A stretch of DNA of 64,000 nucleotides from Lolium rigidum. Taxonomy: Eukaryota > Streptophyta > Magnoliopsida > Poales > Poaceae. This document shows, piece after piece, positions 45,340 through 60,799 of the stretch. Under the pieces are notes generated by a model. It was not told the DNA's origin, ran no database searches, and worked only from the letters and a program-made list of their open reading frames with translations. The DNA lies in contig NC_061510.1 of the NCBI RefSeq assembly GCF_022539505.1, positions 34,373,047 to 34,437,046 on the forward strand. Direction: 5' to 3'. A program made the position numbers and the translations under genes. Position 1 is the stretch's first letter. Each line of letters starts with the position of its first letter.

Positions 45340-46190
45340 CCGGCCCACTTACAGTAGTGTGGGACCCACTTTCATTTTGGGCCGGCCCACTTCTTTAGTA
45401 GGCCGTCCCGGTTACACGATAGTGGGATCCACATGCTTATTGGGCCGGCCCACTATCTTGTTGGGCCAGCCCATTTGGTATATGGTGGTCCCACATGGTA
45501 AATGGGCCGCCCTTTAACAGGAAGGTGGGACCCACATGTGCTTTTGGCCCGGCCCACTATCTTGTTGGGCCGGCCCACTTCCTATATGGTGGACCCCACA
45601 TACTAAATGGGCCGGCCCTTTAACGAGAAGGTGGGACCCACATGGGTTTTTGGCCCGACCCACTATCTTGTTGGGCCGCCCACTTGCTATATGGTGGACC
45701 CCACATACTAAATGGGCCGGCCTTTTAACGAGAAGGTGGGACCCACTGTGCTTTTGGCCCGACCCACTATCTTGTTGGGCCGCCCACTTGCTATATGGTG
45801 GACCCCACACACCAAATGGGCCGCCCTTTAACAGAAAGTGGGACCCACCTGTGTTTTGGCCCGACCCACTATCTTGTTGGGCCGGCCCACTTGCTATATG
45901 GTGGACCCCACATACTAAATGGGCCGACCCTTTAACTCGGAAAGTGGGACCCACCGTGTTTTTGGGCCGCCCACTTGCTACACTGGTGGACCCCACACAC
46001 TAAATGGGCCGGCCCTTAACAGAAAGTGGGACCCACATGTGTTTCGGCCCGGCCCACTTGCTTCTTGGGCCGGCCCGGTGGTCGTAAGGTGGACCCCACA
46101 TTTTAAATGGGCCGGCCCATTTAAGTTTTGACCGATCAACCTTAGAGGTTAGGCCCGCCCACGTAACTAATGGGCCGAGCCCAGCTATAT
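45340..46190. repeat. CACTA subterminal array, ~105-bp units
   Basis: Seven or so units of about 105 bp each carry TGGGCCGGCCCA (a perfect 12-bp palindrome), GTGGGACCCAC and GGTGGACCCCAC in fixed order. Long open frames across this stretch on both strands are by-products of the repeat and are not genes. In CACTA elements such subterminal repeats are transposase-binding sites. Confidence 0.8.
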
Positions 46191-46555
46191 AGTTGACCGG
46201 TCAAACTATGTCACTGGCCCGGCCCGCTAAGACGTGGCGGTGCCTCGTGCGGGCCTACCATCTACCACGGGGTTTCAGCTGGTTAACGCCGTTAACTGCC
46301 GGCTAACGGCGTCCGCCACGTGTCGGCTTGCATGACGTCGGCGAGTCAACGGGCTCCCGGAAACACTTGCGCAACGGTCCGATTTTCCGTGGCGGAAGGG
46401 CGCCCAAGCGCGACGGACCGAAAAACGTCGTTGGACTTTGCCTGACGCAGTTTCCACAACAGAACCCATATCGTCGGGTTAGGCCCATGGGCGACGAAAA
46501 ATACCCCTTAGCGGACGATTTTGAGACGTTGTCTATCAGAACTTTTCTTGTAGTG

Positions 46556-49500
46556 AGGGCCTCTTCATCGCGCGACGGTCTCCGCACGAGGGCGCAGAGA
46601 GCCACCGCCGACGGTGACAAGGAGCACATGGGGGGAAATGGCAGGTATCCCACATCTCCTCTCTTCTCTCTCTAGATCTCCCTCTCTCGCGTACACAATG
46701 CCAATTTCTTCCCTTTTGCGACCTGGACTTCGCCTCCTCCAGCCCCTACACTCGCCACTCATCGTGAGAGAGGAGAGGGTGGAGAAACATGGAGTGGAGC
46801 AAGAGGAGAAGATGAGGGAGAGCCGTGATTCCTCAATCTCGGTCCCCTTTGTGTCCTTGCGGGTACTCACTCCTCTTGTTGTCCTGGTCTCTCTTTCACC
46901 GTGTTTGATCCCCAAATTTCTTTAATTTTTTTTGTTATGCGATTCTTTTGATTTATGCCTACAAGGTGCTCGACGAAAATCTAGGCAATGATTGCCATTG
47001 ATGAAATATACAAGAAAAATCCGGGAAAACGTGGTTGGTGATATGTTCATATCAAAGAAAGAGAAGGTAAGAGTCAAGAGAGAGAAGAAATAATTTTAGT
47101 TCAGCCACCATGAGTTGTTTGATATAATTTTGTTGGTGTGTAGTATACAAAGAAATGCATATTTGATTTTTTACCTCTCGTATTTGAGGGAGGTGGATGC
47201 TTCATCCTCGCTCTCCGATCATAGCGTTTTAGGTTGTTGTTCGACACTATTCATGTGCGGGGATCTGCTTGGCTTTGATGTGAAAGTCAATTGAGTTATT
47301 CTGCTTGCATGCTACCTTCTTTTCCCATTAACTTTGCTTAAATTTGTTTCTTTACTATGTCGAAAATCGGGGATATCAGTCAAGCGGTGTTGAAGATGAG
47401 GCTTGGCATCATGAACTAAGCAACTACAATGACTTATATACTCCATCTCTTCCAATATAAGTCTCCGAAAGTAAGTAGGCAATATGCTCTTTCTTGTGTG
47501 CTTGCATGAATTTATATAGCGAGAAGACACATAATGACTTCGGTGAAATCAAAATTTGATGGTGACGAGCTTTAACAAATTGTTTGAGCATGGTGAATGA
47601 CAAAAAGGATTGGTAGTATAAATTAATCAGCCTCCTCTCGGTGCCTCCTCTTAATTTGTACATGTCATGTGTTTAGTTAATCACATAATGAAACCGTTAA
47701 CTTATACCTCTGTCCGAATTTGTGGAAATCTTATAGAAAAACTTATTGCATGATTTTTCTCCTTTACTTCTCTTGATTTGTTCCTTTTCTTACAACCGCT
47801 TCTGCGTAGGTTTGTCCCCAAAGACAAAATACGGGGCCTCGCTCAATGTTTAAACAGGTTAGAGCACCGACAATCTCTCTAGAGCTGCCCAATTGGGCCT
47901 GAACCCAATGATGACGGACATGTAAGGTACCAAACTGCTGGCACAACTTGTGTTACCACCTTCTTCTCTGTTCCTTTCACTCACTGCTATACAGGTATAT
48001 TGTTCATCCAATGGATTTCTATTACAACTAGGGTAGGTGCCTAATAACTCACTAGGCAGAAAAATTCGTACAGAACTGCAAGACAATTATTAAGTACACA
48101 CTTCCACTATCAATGTAAGCAAGAGAAAATCTTGGCATGTTTTTTTTCCTTTAAATTCCACTGAAGTAGTCATGTATTAGAACTTACCTGAGTATATTAC
48201 TCTCGACTGATTAACATTCAGTGTTCTTTATTTTTTAGTTGAACTGTAGTAGAACATATCTACATACCAGTAGCCCGATTTAGTGAATTCCACGTGCATG
48301 TGAAGTTAGCTTTTGTAGATAGAAAATCCATTTAGTTTCCAACTGTTGCTTTTTAATTTTCCTAGCATCCCTGGTTCACGTAGGGGCTACTACTTATGAA
48401 AATTATTCGGCCATGCATGTTAGAAACTATGGTTACCCGTCCGGACATGTGGTTTAAATTTTCTCCAAAGTTCCCCTGCTTGGAGAATCGTTGTCTACGT
48501 TACTCTTGCTATTTAGTTTCTGATTGTGCATGCTTTATTTTTAACTGAATTTATGTCCCTTCATGCATCTACATTGTATTATGAATAGATTTCTCCTGCA
48601 GTTTCTGATTGTGTCTGTTTTGCGTAGTGATCTCTGGTCATGGAGTCATTGTGCTTTGGTATTTCGTCCTAGACTCTTATGTATTAAGTTTAAATAGCTC
48701 TGCTTTGAACCCGAATGGTACCTCTCCATGTGTTTAGCTATCGTAATCTCTGAACCATGTGTTCATGTATCTATTGTAATATATTTCCCTATTTTCTGCA
48801 CTTGTGTGTGGCACATTTCTCTGTTTCACTGTTTGTAACAGCCTCTCTGATGGTCAATGGAATATTAATCGCTCATGTTTTCTCTACATTATGGTGGTTC
48901 TGAGTCTTCGTAGAAATGCAATGCTTTGAATATTTTTTATTGTTTACAGTCCCTCTGTATGTTCATTCAGATTCTCCTAAAGTGTTGACGTACCATTTAA
49001 GATTATTCCAGTCATTCTATATATCATATACATTTTCCCCATATCTTCTTTGGTCATTTTTATTTCAGTCATTCCACATGCAACTTTTGAAGTCGTATTT
49101 TCCCCATATTCTTTGGTCATAGCAGTCTTGCTTATTATTGATGGACAACATACGGATGTCAAATAGAGGAATATCCAGATTTAGTACTAATCACAAAAAA
49201 TACCTTTAAGATTATAGAGTTCTGCAAATGACTACCTACGTTGTCTGTCTATCAAATGCTGATATCCTCCATTGGCTATAATGAATTTCATAGAAAAAAA
49301 TAACCGGTACCAACAAAGGTGAAATGCCAACTGGTGGACTGTCCAGATCATCCCACGGTCTTCACTATTACACTATTTTAATTGATCTTTTATGATTTTT
49401 TTACTATTGCACGGTATAAAACGACATCCAATGAAGCAATCCATGCCATTTGGATTCAATGGATGTACCTATTTATAAAAGCATGAAATATTGATCATTT

Positions 49501-52500
49501 GAGTTCATGTTGAGTCGTATCAACGCACAAAAAAATTTCCTAGTGTGTTGTTGAACTATAGTGAAAAGGAGTGAAGGTTGGTTTGTTCTGAACTAACTGA
49601 TTTCCTTTGAAGCTTCACTTTGGAGTTCTCCTTGAAATTTTACAGTAGCCGGTTCTATTTGTATTTCATCAGACTTGGGAATTTGGCAGGTGTTAGGTGT
49701 TTCTGCAGCTGGTAGTATCCATACTATGTATGAACAAACTTTGCTCGGAAGATATCTCATTAATTACTTCAAAATTGCTAGGTCGTGTGAAACCAATGGA
49801 TAGAAATAATTATAGGTAATGGGCCATAGTAAATGAATATGCATTTTTTTCTTGGTTGTCAAAGTGATACTGAGTTTTAAGTTCTTCTCCTAAAATTATG
49901 TTTATTGTTTCCTTGATGTGTATTTGCGGTTATGACTTTCATTTCATGATGCAAATACGCACATGCTTAATGTCCACCCATTCTCCTGTCGGTAGTCACT
50001 CATAAATTTGTAGTCGGTGGGTGTGCCATGTATCTTAAAAGATAACCTTTCCCCATCCTTACTTTTGAGTGGTTCCTAATTAATCCTGGATTGTAACTAT
50101 TGTTTTCTCTAGGATCTCTGATCATGGTCTCCATAAATTGTCCATTAATTAATTAACTCTCAGAGCCTCATTTAATGATTTACTGTAACCAATCTCCAAC
50201 ACATGTTGTTCCTTCACTGGTATGGCTTCAGTATTTAATTTGTACTCTATTTACCATTTAATTTGTTGCTCCCTGATGTGTTTTTTACAGGATCTTTGAT
50301 TCACTGCAAACTAACATTGGGTTGTCAAGTGCCAGTAAACCAATTTGATCTTCTCTTTTCCACTAATTCAGACGCTCTTGACCTAGCGGTCAGTTTGTTA
50401 TTGGTATTATATGTATCCCATGCTAATAAAAGGTAAAACAACAATGTTTATAACTCTCTAATTACTACAACGGTTTCCTATTTCTTTTTTATCCGCTCAC
50501 ATGTTACTTGCTTCTACAAGGGTATATAACTCTATTTATTTGTATGTACATGGTGCTTATGTGTGGTTCTAACCGTCATGCTGAAATTGATTTGTTCATG
50601 TGCACATATTTTTTTCTCTTTTCAAGTTTGCATTCGAATTTAATAATATGTCATGCTCGCATTTCAAATAGCTATTTTGGAGAGATTGCCTGTGAGTGAT
50701 GTTTGTGTTGTGTTTCTGCGCACTTTCGCATTGTCATGTGACCATACCTATGAACCTACATTTTCTTGTATAATCTGTGTGGCTTCATTATCTTAGTTAT
50801 AATTGCATGGCCTTTTGGTTTTCCCGTTTTGACAAATACTTCCATCTTTCATGTTGTTCAACTGATATTAGTGAATAAATGGCTGGTCTACCCTCTTGGA
50901 ATATTTGTATGTTCAGTCATCCTTTTAGAGAATATTTCATGTTATTGTGTTGTCTTCACTAGGATTTATCGAAAGTACTATCTTCGCTTCTTCTCCCCCT
51001 ACATTTCAAGGATACACGAGCACGTGAATGTTGAGAAAGTCACCGAGGAAGCGTTGCGAGATCACATATAGGCAAGCCACTTAAATTTACATTTTGGTAT
51101 TTACCGAGCATCGTGCTAACCTTGCACTACTAAGCTTAAGTCCATCGTTGCACGGTTATCCTGGGACAAAACACCGCCACCACCATCACGGACACTGGGT
51201 CTAAAAAACAAAGGAGTAATACTAAAGCTGGATTTTAAGAACACAAGTTTGTATCTTCACTAAAATACTACGTAGTTATAGGAACATATCAGGAGACAAG
51301 TCAATCAGTAGTCTGCTTGAAAATGTTTTCCTGCAGTAGTCTCAACACCATTTAAGAAGATTCAGTAAGTGTGCCATGCTAAATATAAGGTTGTTGCATC
51401 GAGGTCAAGTAAAAATAGAAGTGGCAGTTGCATAATAAATCATTTGATGCTGGTATTTTTTCTATTTGATATCACCATATCAGTAAAAGCAGGTAATCAA
51501 ATCATTTTCTCTACTTATGCTTCGATGTGCATCTGATTTTCAAATTTGACCAGTTTGTGATGCAGATCAAGCAACATTAGTTAAGACTATCCTGTCAACA
51601 TTAATTATGTAAATCATAGATTGTCTATGCCTATATTATGTTTTATTTCTTTGCAAAACCGTTTAGTATTTCAGTCCGCGTGAATTTTGAGATTTGTACA
51701 GGTTGTGCCTTCGTTGGACCTGACCAATATTGGCACATGCCTCTTTTTTCTCTCTCTCTTTTTAGGTGTTGTTTCTTCTACAGTGTACATGCCATTTTGA
51801 GGAAAGTATGTTAGAAGTGTGGCTCTATGCATTGATTTAGTAGCCTTGGTGATTAATTTACTCATATACTTACTTTAAATATTAAAATGAACATACATTT
51901 CAGTTTCAAAACTATACTCAGATATGTGACCTGCATGTATAATATATTTCCTCTCTCAATTTCAGCTACGTGGATTGTTTCGAATTCACGCATCGGATAA
52001 TAATTCGCATATTTAAAGTCCATTTTACAGTCAAATTTCTACTCGATTCAGCCTTTGTATACTAATAGGTCAGATTACGACAATATCGTTTCTCAAGTAA
52101 TTTTTAGAATTGAAAATCAATGTTTTGAATTCTATACAGATTTGTCAGAAAGATGCACAAAGTCACGGAGCCGAGGAGAGGCATTGCTGATTCACTGTGG
52201 GCTTTCTGCTGGAGAAAGGTGTGTGGGTTGTGGTGTCTAGCTTGTTGCAGCCATGGGTATTAGGCTCATTTCATTTGGCTCTAAATAGTCTAACTTAGTT
52301 TCTTCTGCAACTAGCTAAAACTCAATATACTTTCATTAAAATCCTCTTGGTTCTGAGTATGTGTACTAGATTGCTCTTTTCCAACGATAGATAACCCACC
52401 TTTGTGTGCACCAAAATTATGAACCGCAAATCTATAGGTGTTTGTGACTTATTGCATCAATGTTATAATTTTTACTTAAAGTATGTATTCTTGTGCAGTG

Positions 52501-53220
52501 CCAGATATTTCATGAAATAAAAATGTTTATAGGGTTGTGTGCCAATAATATGGAGCTTAGATTAATATTGATCAGGTGTTTATCATCTCATAAAGAACAT
52601 TCATAGTCTCTTTGCCTTTTTTTGCTTCTGAACTAAAACTTGCTAAAACTACCTAAGTGTCGAGGAGCTTGCCTTCCATCTGACATGAAGGTAGCAACTT
52701 TTATCCATGCCAGTCAAACCACTGTTATGACTAAATATGTTAATCGCCGGCTCGTCCCTTGCAGGCGTGGACTAAGATACCTAAAAATCGCAGACTGCAC
52801 ACTGGCCAGTAGTAAAGATCTTAGACTATGAGCTTGGTTGGTGGCCCTTGCATAATTGTCTGTTATGCTTAATTACTGCTTATTTATGTTCACAGAGATT
52901 CATCACTCATTGACTAGGCCTGTTGTGTCTTGGATATACATATTATCCAAATGTGCCTCCTCTTATGTTGAAAAAATATATTTGTTTGTTGTGTGGTATA
53001 GCATGATGGAAACTGATAATTGGCCTCTTCCCGGTGCAATCGACCAATTCGAGCCCATCATGGCTTCTCCGCTGCCTACCATTATCCCTTTCCGTCTCCA
53101 AGCAGACAATTACCCAACAAAATCTGTTATTGAGCTAAGCAATTTCTCAAGCTAATGTCTACTGCATATATTTAACTATTATAGTCTAATGGTTGAAGTG
53201 TTAGTTTCTCTTTTTTCTCT
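46556..53220 (+). other. Gene-poor, intron-like sequence; no gene established
   Basis: After the CACTA end comes a GC-rich leader-like stretch (46556-46920), then about 6 kb of T-rich plus-strand sequence resembling plant introns. Exon-like scraps appear at about 50960-51070 (RIYRKYYLRFFSPYISRI, then HEHVNVEKVTEEALRDHI, stop) and 52140-52240, but no joined reading frame or known domain emerges. It may be a gene fragment carried by a Helitron whose 3' end is at 54176, or a long noncoding transcript unit. Confidence 0.35.
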
Positions 53221-53329
53221 CTTTGATTATTTTGATGAATTTTTTGTCCATGATCTTTGCTATGATATTATTGCTTCTTAATAGTGTATATAGCAAAACT
53301 TTAATTACCTCTTTAAGGTTTGAATTCTA

Positions 53330-54176
53330 CGGGATCATGCGCCAAGGCGCACAACTAAATTTCTCTATCTTAACATATATATGTCAAAGCTTGTGTATTT
53401 TTATGTCATGACCTATTTGCAGTTTTTTAATTGTTTGTTCTTTTCATGATCACCAAATTAATATTCGTATTTCCTTACATCAAGATTGACATGATTTCCT
53501 TTTCCTTTTGTAGATTTTGGCACACAAGATGTTGTGAATGACAAGCGCGTTTATGGTTGAGAACATCAAGATTATTCCCTAGAAGAGAAAGTACTTTATA
53601 GGTTGTTGATTATACAACCAGCACCATGTAGTAAGACATGTGGTATTAATGCACCATGTAGTACGACATGTAGTATTAATGCTGATTTACATAGTGTTTC
53701 ACCTATCAAGATAGTTTGTTTTTTCATTTGATGTTTTATTACCCCAAAATATTCATCTATTTTCCTGATTATATAGAAGTGTTTGATACTTCATTTGTGA
53801 TTTCTTGTGTCTTATCCTAATTTCAAACTATTGGTTTTGTTTTGTAAAACCTAAATAGAGTGTTATCATTTTTCCAGCCGATTTTTATCTGTCAGTACAT
53901 AAATTGTAAATCGGTGCGAATTTTATGGGATCCTGCTCCAAGGGCACCCCGAAACTGAGTATTGCATGTGTAAAGCTGCATGTGGGCACTGTGCATAAGT
54001 TTTTTCGACTCCGTTCATGATTTCTTCTGATTTTTTACTAATGTCATCCTCAACTTTTTTTTGTGAAACCTAAAGAACATATTATCATTTTTGCCTATGT
54101 TTTATCGTTGATATATAAAGTTTAAATCAGGGCAAATTTTACGGGGTCGTGCGCCAAGGCGCACATCTAAATCTAG
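53330..54176 (+). mobile_element. Helitron 3' terminus with repeated terminal hairpins
   Basis: The 3' end is a perfect hairpin GTGCGCC-AA-GGCGCAC (54149-54164), then ATCTAAAT and CTAG (54173-54176), followed by T, as in Helitrons. A second, degenerate copy of the terminal ~150 bp lies at about 53800-53960 (hairpin GCTCCAAGGGCACC). A third hairpin GCGCCAAGGCGC sits at 53339-53350 followed by ACTAAATT but no CTAG. The 5' end is not identified. Confidence 0.6.
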
Positions 54177-54239
54177 TTCACATAATGGGAGCATATGCTT
54201 CTATGAGCCAAAGTGCATTTCCCTCTTTGCCTTTCCTTC

Positions 54240-54800
54240 CTATGGATCTGGTGGACAACGAGGAATAAAGTGTATGCGAAAAATAAAACTTTCACTCACG
54301 AGCAATTTGCTGGGACAAATCCGCAAGACGGTCCGAGAATACATCGAGTTCTTCGCAAGGGAGCTAAAAATGATTTTTGAGTGGATTGTAAAATTCCTTT
54401 GCTTTTCTGTTCAAGATAGGAGTGGCAGATGGGGTTTTATTATCCGAGACTCTAATGGAGATACTATATGCTCTGGAGGATGCTCTCCAAACTGAGGCCG
54501 TAGCTTGCATCCAAGCTATGCAGGTGATGGAACAGAAAGGCATGACTAATATCCATGTTGAAACTGATCGCTTTGTTGCTGGTTCAAGCAATCCACTCCG
54601 GAACCTGATATTGCACCAAATGGGGTGCTTTTCCAGGAGATAAAAGCTCTTGCAAGTTTAAACTTTTTTAATAAAAATCTATTTCGTACTGACCTTGGGC
54701 ATGTAATAATGGTTCTCGTGCCCCTAGCCGTATGGCCGGGTCGAGTTCCTACCTTTTCCCAGGACCTTGTTGCCATTGATCTCGTTGAGCTGTTTGGTTA
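54240..54800 (+). pseudogene. LINE RNase H fragment
   Basis: Starts with the linker typical of plant LINEs (W-W-T-RNKV-like, about 54245-54280), then a frame with SGRWGFIIRDSNGD and, after a frameshift, LEDALQTEAVACIQAMQV, then NIHVETDRFVAG, which is the RNase H fold of L1-type plant LINEs. The usual catalytic region is broken by a stop and frameshifts. The remains fade out before the LINE tail at 54915. Confidence 0.65.
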
Positions 54801-54914
54801 ATGGAAATGTTTTCCACTTTAAAATAGAAAACTACAATGAAAACGGTAGTGTACATCATTTTAGTGCAGAGATCGGAAGTTTTCAACATTCTTTTGGGAA
54901 AAGAATCTTAATGC

Positions 54915-55159
54915 TTGGAGATGGCGAGGGTTTTAGGGTCCTGCCTCGGCCTTAGTTCTTCTTCTGTTATCCCTTGCAAATGAGCTGGGATGGTGTCCAG
55001 CTTTTCTTCAGTTGTTCCCTATGATACATACAAAATAACTCGTTCCCCTGTAGCTGCTGCTTAGATGATGAAGAGACATCATGATAAGTAGTGTAATGAC
55101 TCTGTAATGTTGCTGGTTTCAGAAATGGAATCGGGGCTATGCCCTGTTCTTCTAAAAAA
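54915..55159 (+). mobile_element. Short LINE 3' tail insertion, 245 bp
   Basis: Target duplication AATCTTAATGC (54904-54914, 55160-55170) and a short A tail preceded by GGGGCTATGCCCTGTTCTTC. Only 3' untranslated sequence was copied. It sits about 170 bp beyond the stop codon of the ribulose kinase gene, in its 3' flank. Confidence 0.8.
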
Positions 55160-55330
55160 AATCTTAATGCCGCATGTAAACCTCTGCACTATTAGGATCA
55201 GGGAGCAGATAGTTGACTATATGTCTATAATACACTCTAGTACCAACTTGTAAACTGAATTTTTTCTGATCTCTATAAACATGAGCTTACTTAGGCAGTG
55301 TCACAGTAGGCCTGCCTTGGTCGGCATGTA

Positions 55331-57842
<2,512 letters not shown>

Positions 57843-59812
57843 GGTTTCATGAAGCAATGTCTGATTGGTCAGTTATGCAGGTAGGGGGGAGTTGAAGTCT
57901 GGTAAAGAAGATGACAGGCCAGGGAAGGATAAGGAACCTCTGGACTCAAAGTCACAAAGGATATCCCGGGCATGTTCTTTAGCATAGTCCAGCGACCGAA
58001 AACGACATCAGAAGCGCCGCAGCCTGGTCAGTAATTTTATATCAGCCGCCGTCTTCCACGTCAAGAATCATTCAGCGCTTCTTTCCAGCTCCGGCGGCCA
58101 TCGAGTTGGTAGGGTGGTTAGCTTGTATTTCCTCTAGCTGCGAGCAGGGAGAAAACCATGCCATCGGCCGCTGTGGAGGGAGAGGGGGAGTCAGCTGGGG
58201 AAACTGCGGCTGGGATTCACGGAGGACCTCATCCTCACCGACGGAGATTGACATTGGCCGTGGCCCGTGGGTGAGATTGGGACATATTTCATTTCATCGG
58301 ATTTGGGAGAGACGATAACATATCTACTAGTTGTTCCTAGCCTTCTACCGTGCTTACAACGAATTCTTTTATAAACCCATGCAAATGACGGCTATATTTT
58401 CATGTATTTTTAAATTGTTCCAGACAGGATGGAGTAGCTTTGCGGTGTTGTTGTTCTAAATGTGTTCAATTCTCGGTCTCAACTTAGTTCTCGGTCAAGA
58501 CTTATGTTTCAACCCATGACTAGCACGAATCACAAAATAAATTTAACGATTTGTATTATTTTTCTTTGTTACGTCTTTATTTGCAACAACAAAAAACTCA
58601 GTGGCAACTCCAGCTGCATACAAAAAACCACGGCAGTGTTGAAAGCAAACAAAGCCAAAGTGACGATTTTTACCCTTTATCTTTATGGTTGGGAAAGCAT
58701 CTTTATATGGTTGACATGGGTCTTTTCCGATATATGCTGTCCGAACATCAACTTGAACATTAACATCATATCTTGAAATAGGACCCCCCCCCCCCACCTC
58801 TTCATATGGAAGGAAGTGACCATCATATGAATTTGCTTACGGGTGTCGGGGTGGATGTGGTGTTGCATCTTCACTTTCAGTCTCACTCTCGGTATTAGAT
58901 AGGACCAGAGGTGCGGAATGAAGGCATGCCAACAAAATCCCATCATCTTCGATTTGTTCATCATCTACCACCGAAGGTGTTGAAGAAGATGCAATCTTCT
59001 TTGCTTCATGTTTCTCGAAAAGTGTCGCAATTTAGCTCATACTCTTCATTTCTACAATTCTACAACATAGATACATTTAAGAATGTAAGTGACATATATT
59101 CCTCTTCGTTTCTACAATTGTCAAACTACCAATTGAATTATTGCAACAACTTGAAGGCTGAGATAGAGTTGAGGTCTCAAGAAAGTGTTGTGGAGATTGA
59201 CACAAAAGAGGATGGTGCTTCAACAGATTTTTTATGGCCCTTAAACCTTGTATTGATAGATTCAAGGAGGATTGTAGGCTATATTTGAGTGTAGATTCTA
59301 TTGTACTCACTCATAGATGGAGTGGTTGTCTACCTTCAGTGACGTCACTTGATAGACACAACTGAATGTTCCCTGTGGCATTCGGCCTGTTTAAGTCAGA
59401 AACAGAGGAGAACTGGGAGTGGTTTATAGCCAGATGCATAGATCAACAGGTGATGTCTCTCCGCTAGATGTAAACACCGACGCTTGCTAAGGATTGGCTA
59501 ATGCAGCCAAGACAGTACTTCCTCTGCCTGCCGCCCGCCTCCTTGCATCTTCTAAAAAAATGCCGTCTCCCGTCCCTATCTCCACTGCATCAGATCAACA
59601 CATTGCGGAAGCCAACTCTCAACTAGCGGTTATTTAATTTGCGGTTCCTCTCCCTGCACCTCTTCTTCCATTGCTGCCTCCTTTCATCATCTCCAAAAAA
59701 AAAAACCCGTCTATCTCTCGTGCGCCATGTCTCCCCTGCATCAGATTAACTTCATTGTTGATTGCAATGAGAGTAAGCGCGCGAGGAGATTCGTGATCAC
59801 TACCACCAGTCC
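57843..59812. other. Ribulose kinase upstream region and spacer
   Basis: The first kilobase is the 5' flank of the kinase gene; a GC-richer stretch at 58080-58270 looks like leader or promoter sequence. Further on, 59525-59610 and 59655-59755 are related blocks (both contain CTGCATCAGAT(C/T)AAC). A run of 13 C lies near 58784. No other gene is supported. Confidence 0.4.
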
Positions 59813-60006
59813 ATGGGGTGGGGCGACCTCCACTACCCACTGGTGAAGACCATAGCCGAGCCAGCATACATCCTCAGCACTCGCCTCGCTCGAAGCATGA
59901 TCGTCATGCGAACTGCGATCCGCGGAGCACATAATATTTCGTTCGGTTCGCCGAGTCTGCTCCACTGCGACCCCGGAACAAAGCCAGATGACCGCAATGA
60001 TATTGT
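59813..60006 (+). CDS. Possible first exon of unknown gene
   Basis: From ATG at 59813 a frame reads MGWGDLHYPLVKTIAEPAYI, then LSTRLARSMIVMRTAIRG, and stays open with gene-like GC content to a GTAAGA donor at about 60004. Sequence beyond is AT-rich and intron-like, and no following exon was recognised. It may be a captured exon or a spurious frame. The protein is not recognised. Confidence 0.2.
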
Positions 60007-60491
60007 AAGAGTATTTATTTATTTAGTCATCTCCTTTCAGCTTGTTGAAATCATAAAATATTGTAATTTATTTATATTATTGAATCAACTTTTCTTACTG
60101 CAAAATACCTCTGCTTGTTGAATATTTTAAGAGTTTTTATTTGGATTATTGAAATCAAATTTTCTTACTGCCGAGCACCTGCCTTTAGGCTCAACCTCAC
60201 CAATATTGTAAAATTTGAAAGACTGGTCTATGCAACATTCACTATCAAAAGTATCTTCTCATTTTGGGAGTATTGTATGGTTTGATGTCTTTACTCTGCA
60301 CATTAAATCTTCGGATTTCCTTTATTGTATCAGTTCTACGCAATCCGATCTTCATTCTGTCGAATACCTTGCAGGTATAGACAATTATGATTGAAAAAGT
60401 CATATTTACAGGGCATTCACGCATTGTTGATGCCATTAGACAAGCCGAGGTACGAGCATTTGTCCATGCTAAAGAGGAATTGGAGAGACAT
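60007..60491. other. AT-rich spacer, no gene seen
   Basis: Contains two related stretches ending TTTTCTTACTGC (near 60090 and 60160). No gene or element end was identified before the LTR-like start at 60492. Confidence 0.35.
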
Positions 60492-60799
60492 TGTCAACAC
60501 CCGGATTTTTAAGTCTAGATGCCTATTATGCCATTCATCGCAATCCCAGGAATATTGTTTTTGCGAGACATAATAGATTGATACCACAGAACATCATTCA
60601 TTACAACACCATAATAGTTTTACAACAAAAAGGATCACATGATCCAGTCTCATTACAACACTTGATCTATCGATCAATTACATAACACAAAGCGGAAATA
60701 CATAGTAGAGGTTCATCTGCTCCACAGGCAACTGTTGACGTCAGGAGTGGTCCTAGTTGCCGTAGACGTCCTGCTGTCCTTCATCCTGGTACTGGGGCT
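60492..60799. mobile_element. Gypsy LTR fragment interrupted by Athila element
   Basis: TGTCAACACCCGGATTTTTA after GACAT looks like the TG-start of a Triticeae Gypsy LTR known from memory. It is cut at 60799 by the Athila element. The remainder would lie beyond the window, so the second end cannot be checked. Confidence 0.45.

Larger units (their letters stand above)
44001..46555 (+). mobile_element. CACTA element, right portion
   Basis: The right end reads TTTTCTTGTAGTG at 46543-46555, whose inverse CACTACAAGAAAA is the canonical CACTA terminus. The preceding stretch (about 46280-46540, including GAGACGTTGTCTATCAGAAC) is familiar from wheat CACTA ends. Left of it are a subterminal tandem array and duplicated exon-like blocks. 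CACTACAA also occurs at 45323, so a short 1.23-kb CACTA (45323-46555) is an alternative, but its next bases do not match the right end and the 3-bp flanks differ (GGG and AGG). The Athila element at 37072-43995 probably split a larger CACTA. Confidence 0.55.

Noticed and set aside
45514..46003. Long opposing open frames of about 155-160 codons
   Set aside because: They come from the ~105-bp GC-rich tandem unit; the peptides are repetitive Gly/Pro/Trp strings with no domain.
47441..47720. Possible Stowaway MITE (TACTCCATCTC...)
   Set aside because: No matching inverted end with a TA duplication could be found.
58072..58254. 60-codon frame upstream of the ribulose kinase as its first exon
   Set aside because: It ends in a stop without a usable donor and does not join in phase; the exon at 57788-57842 joins in phase with GT-AG signals.
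58783..58795. Run of 13 C
   Set aside because: A simple homopolymer with no associated structure; its length is probably unreliable.
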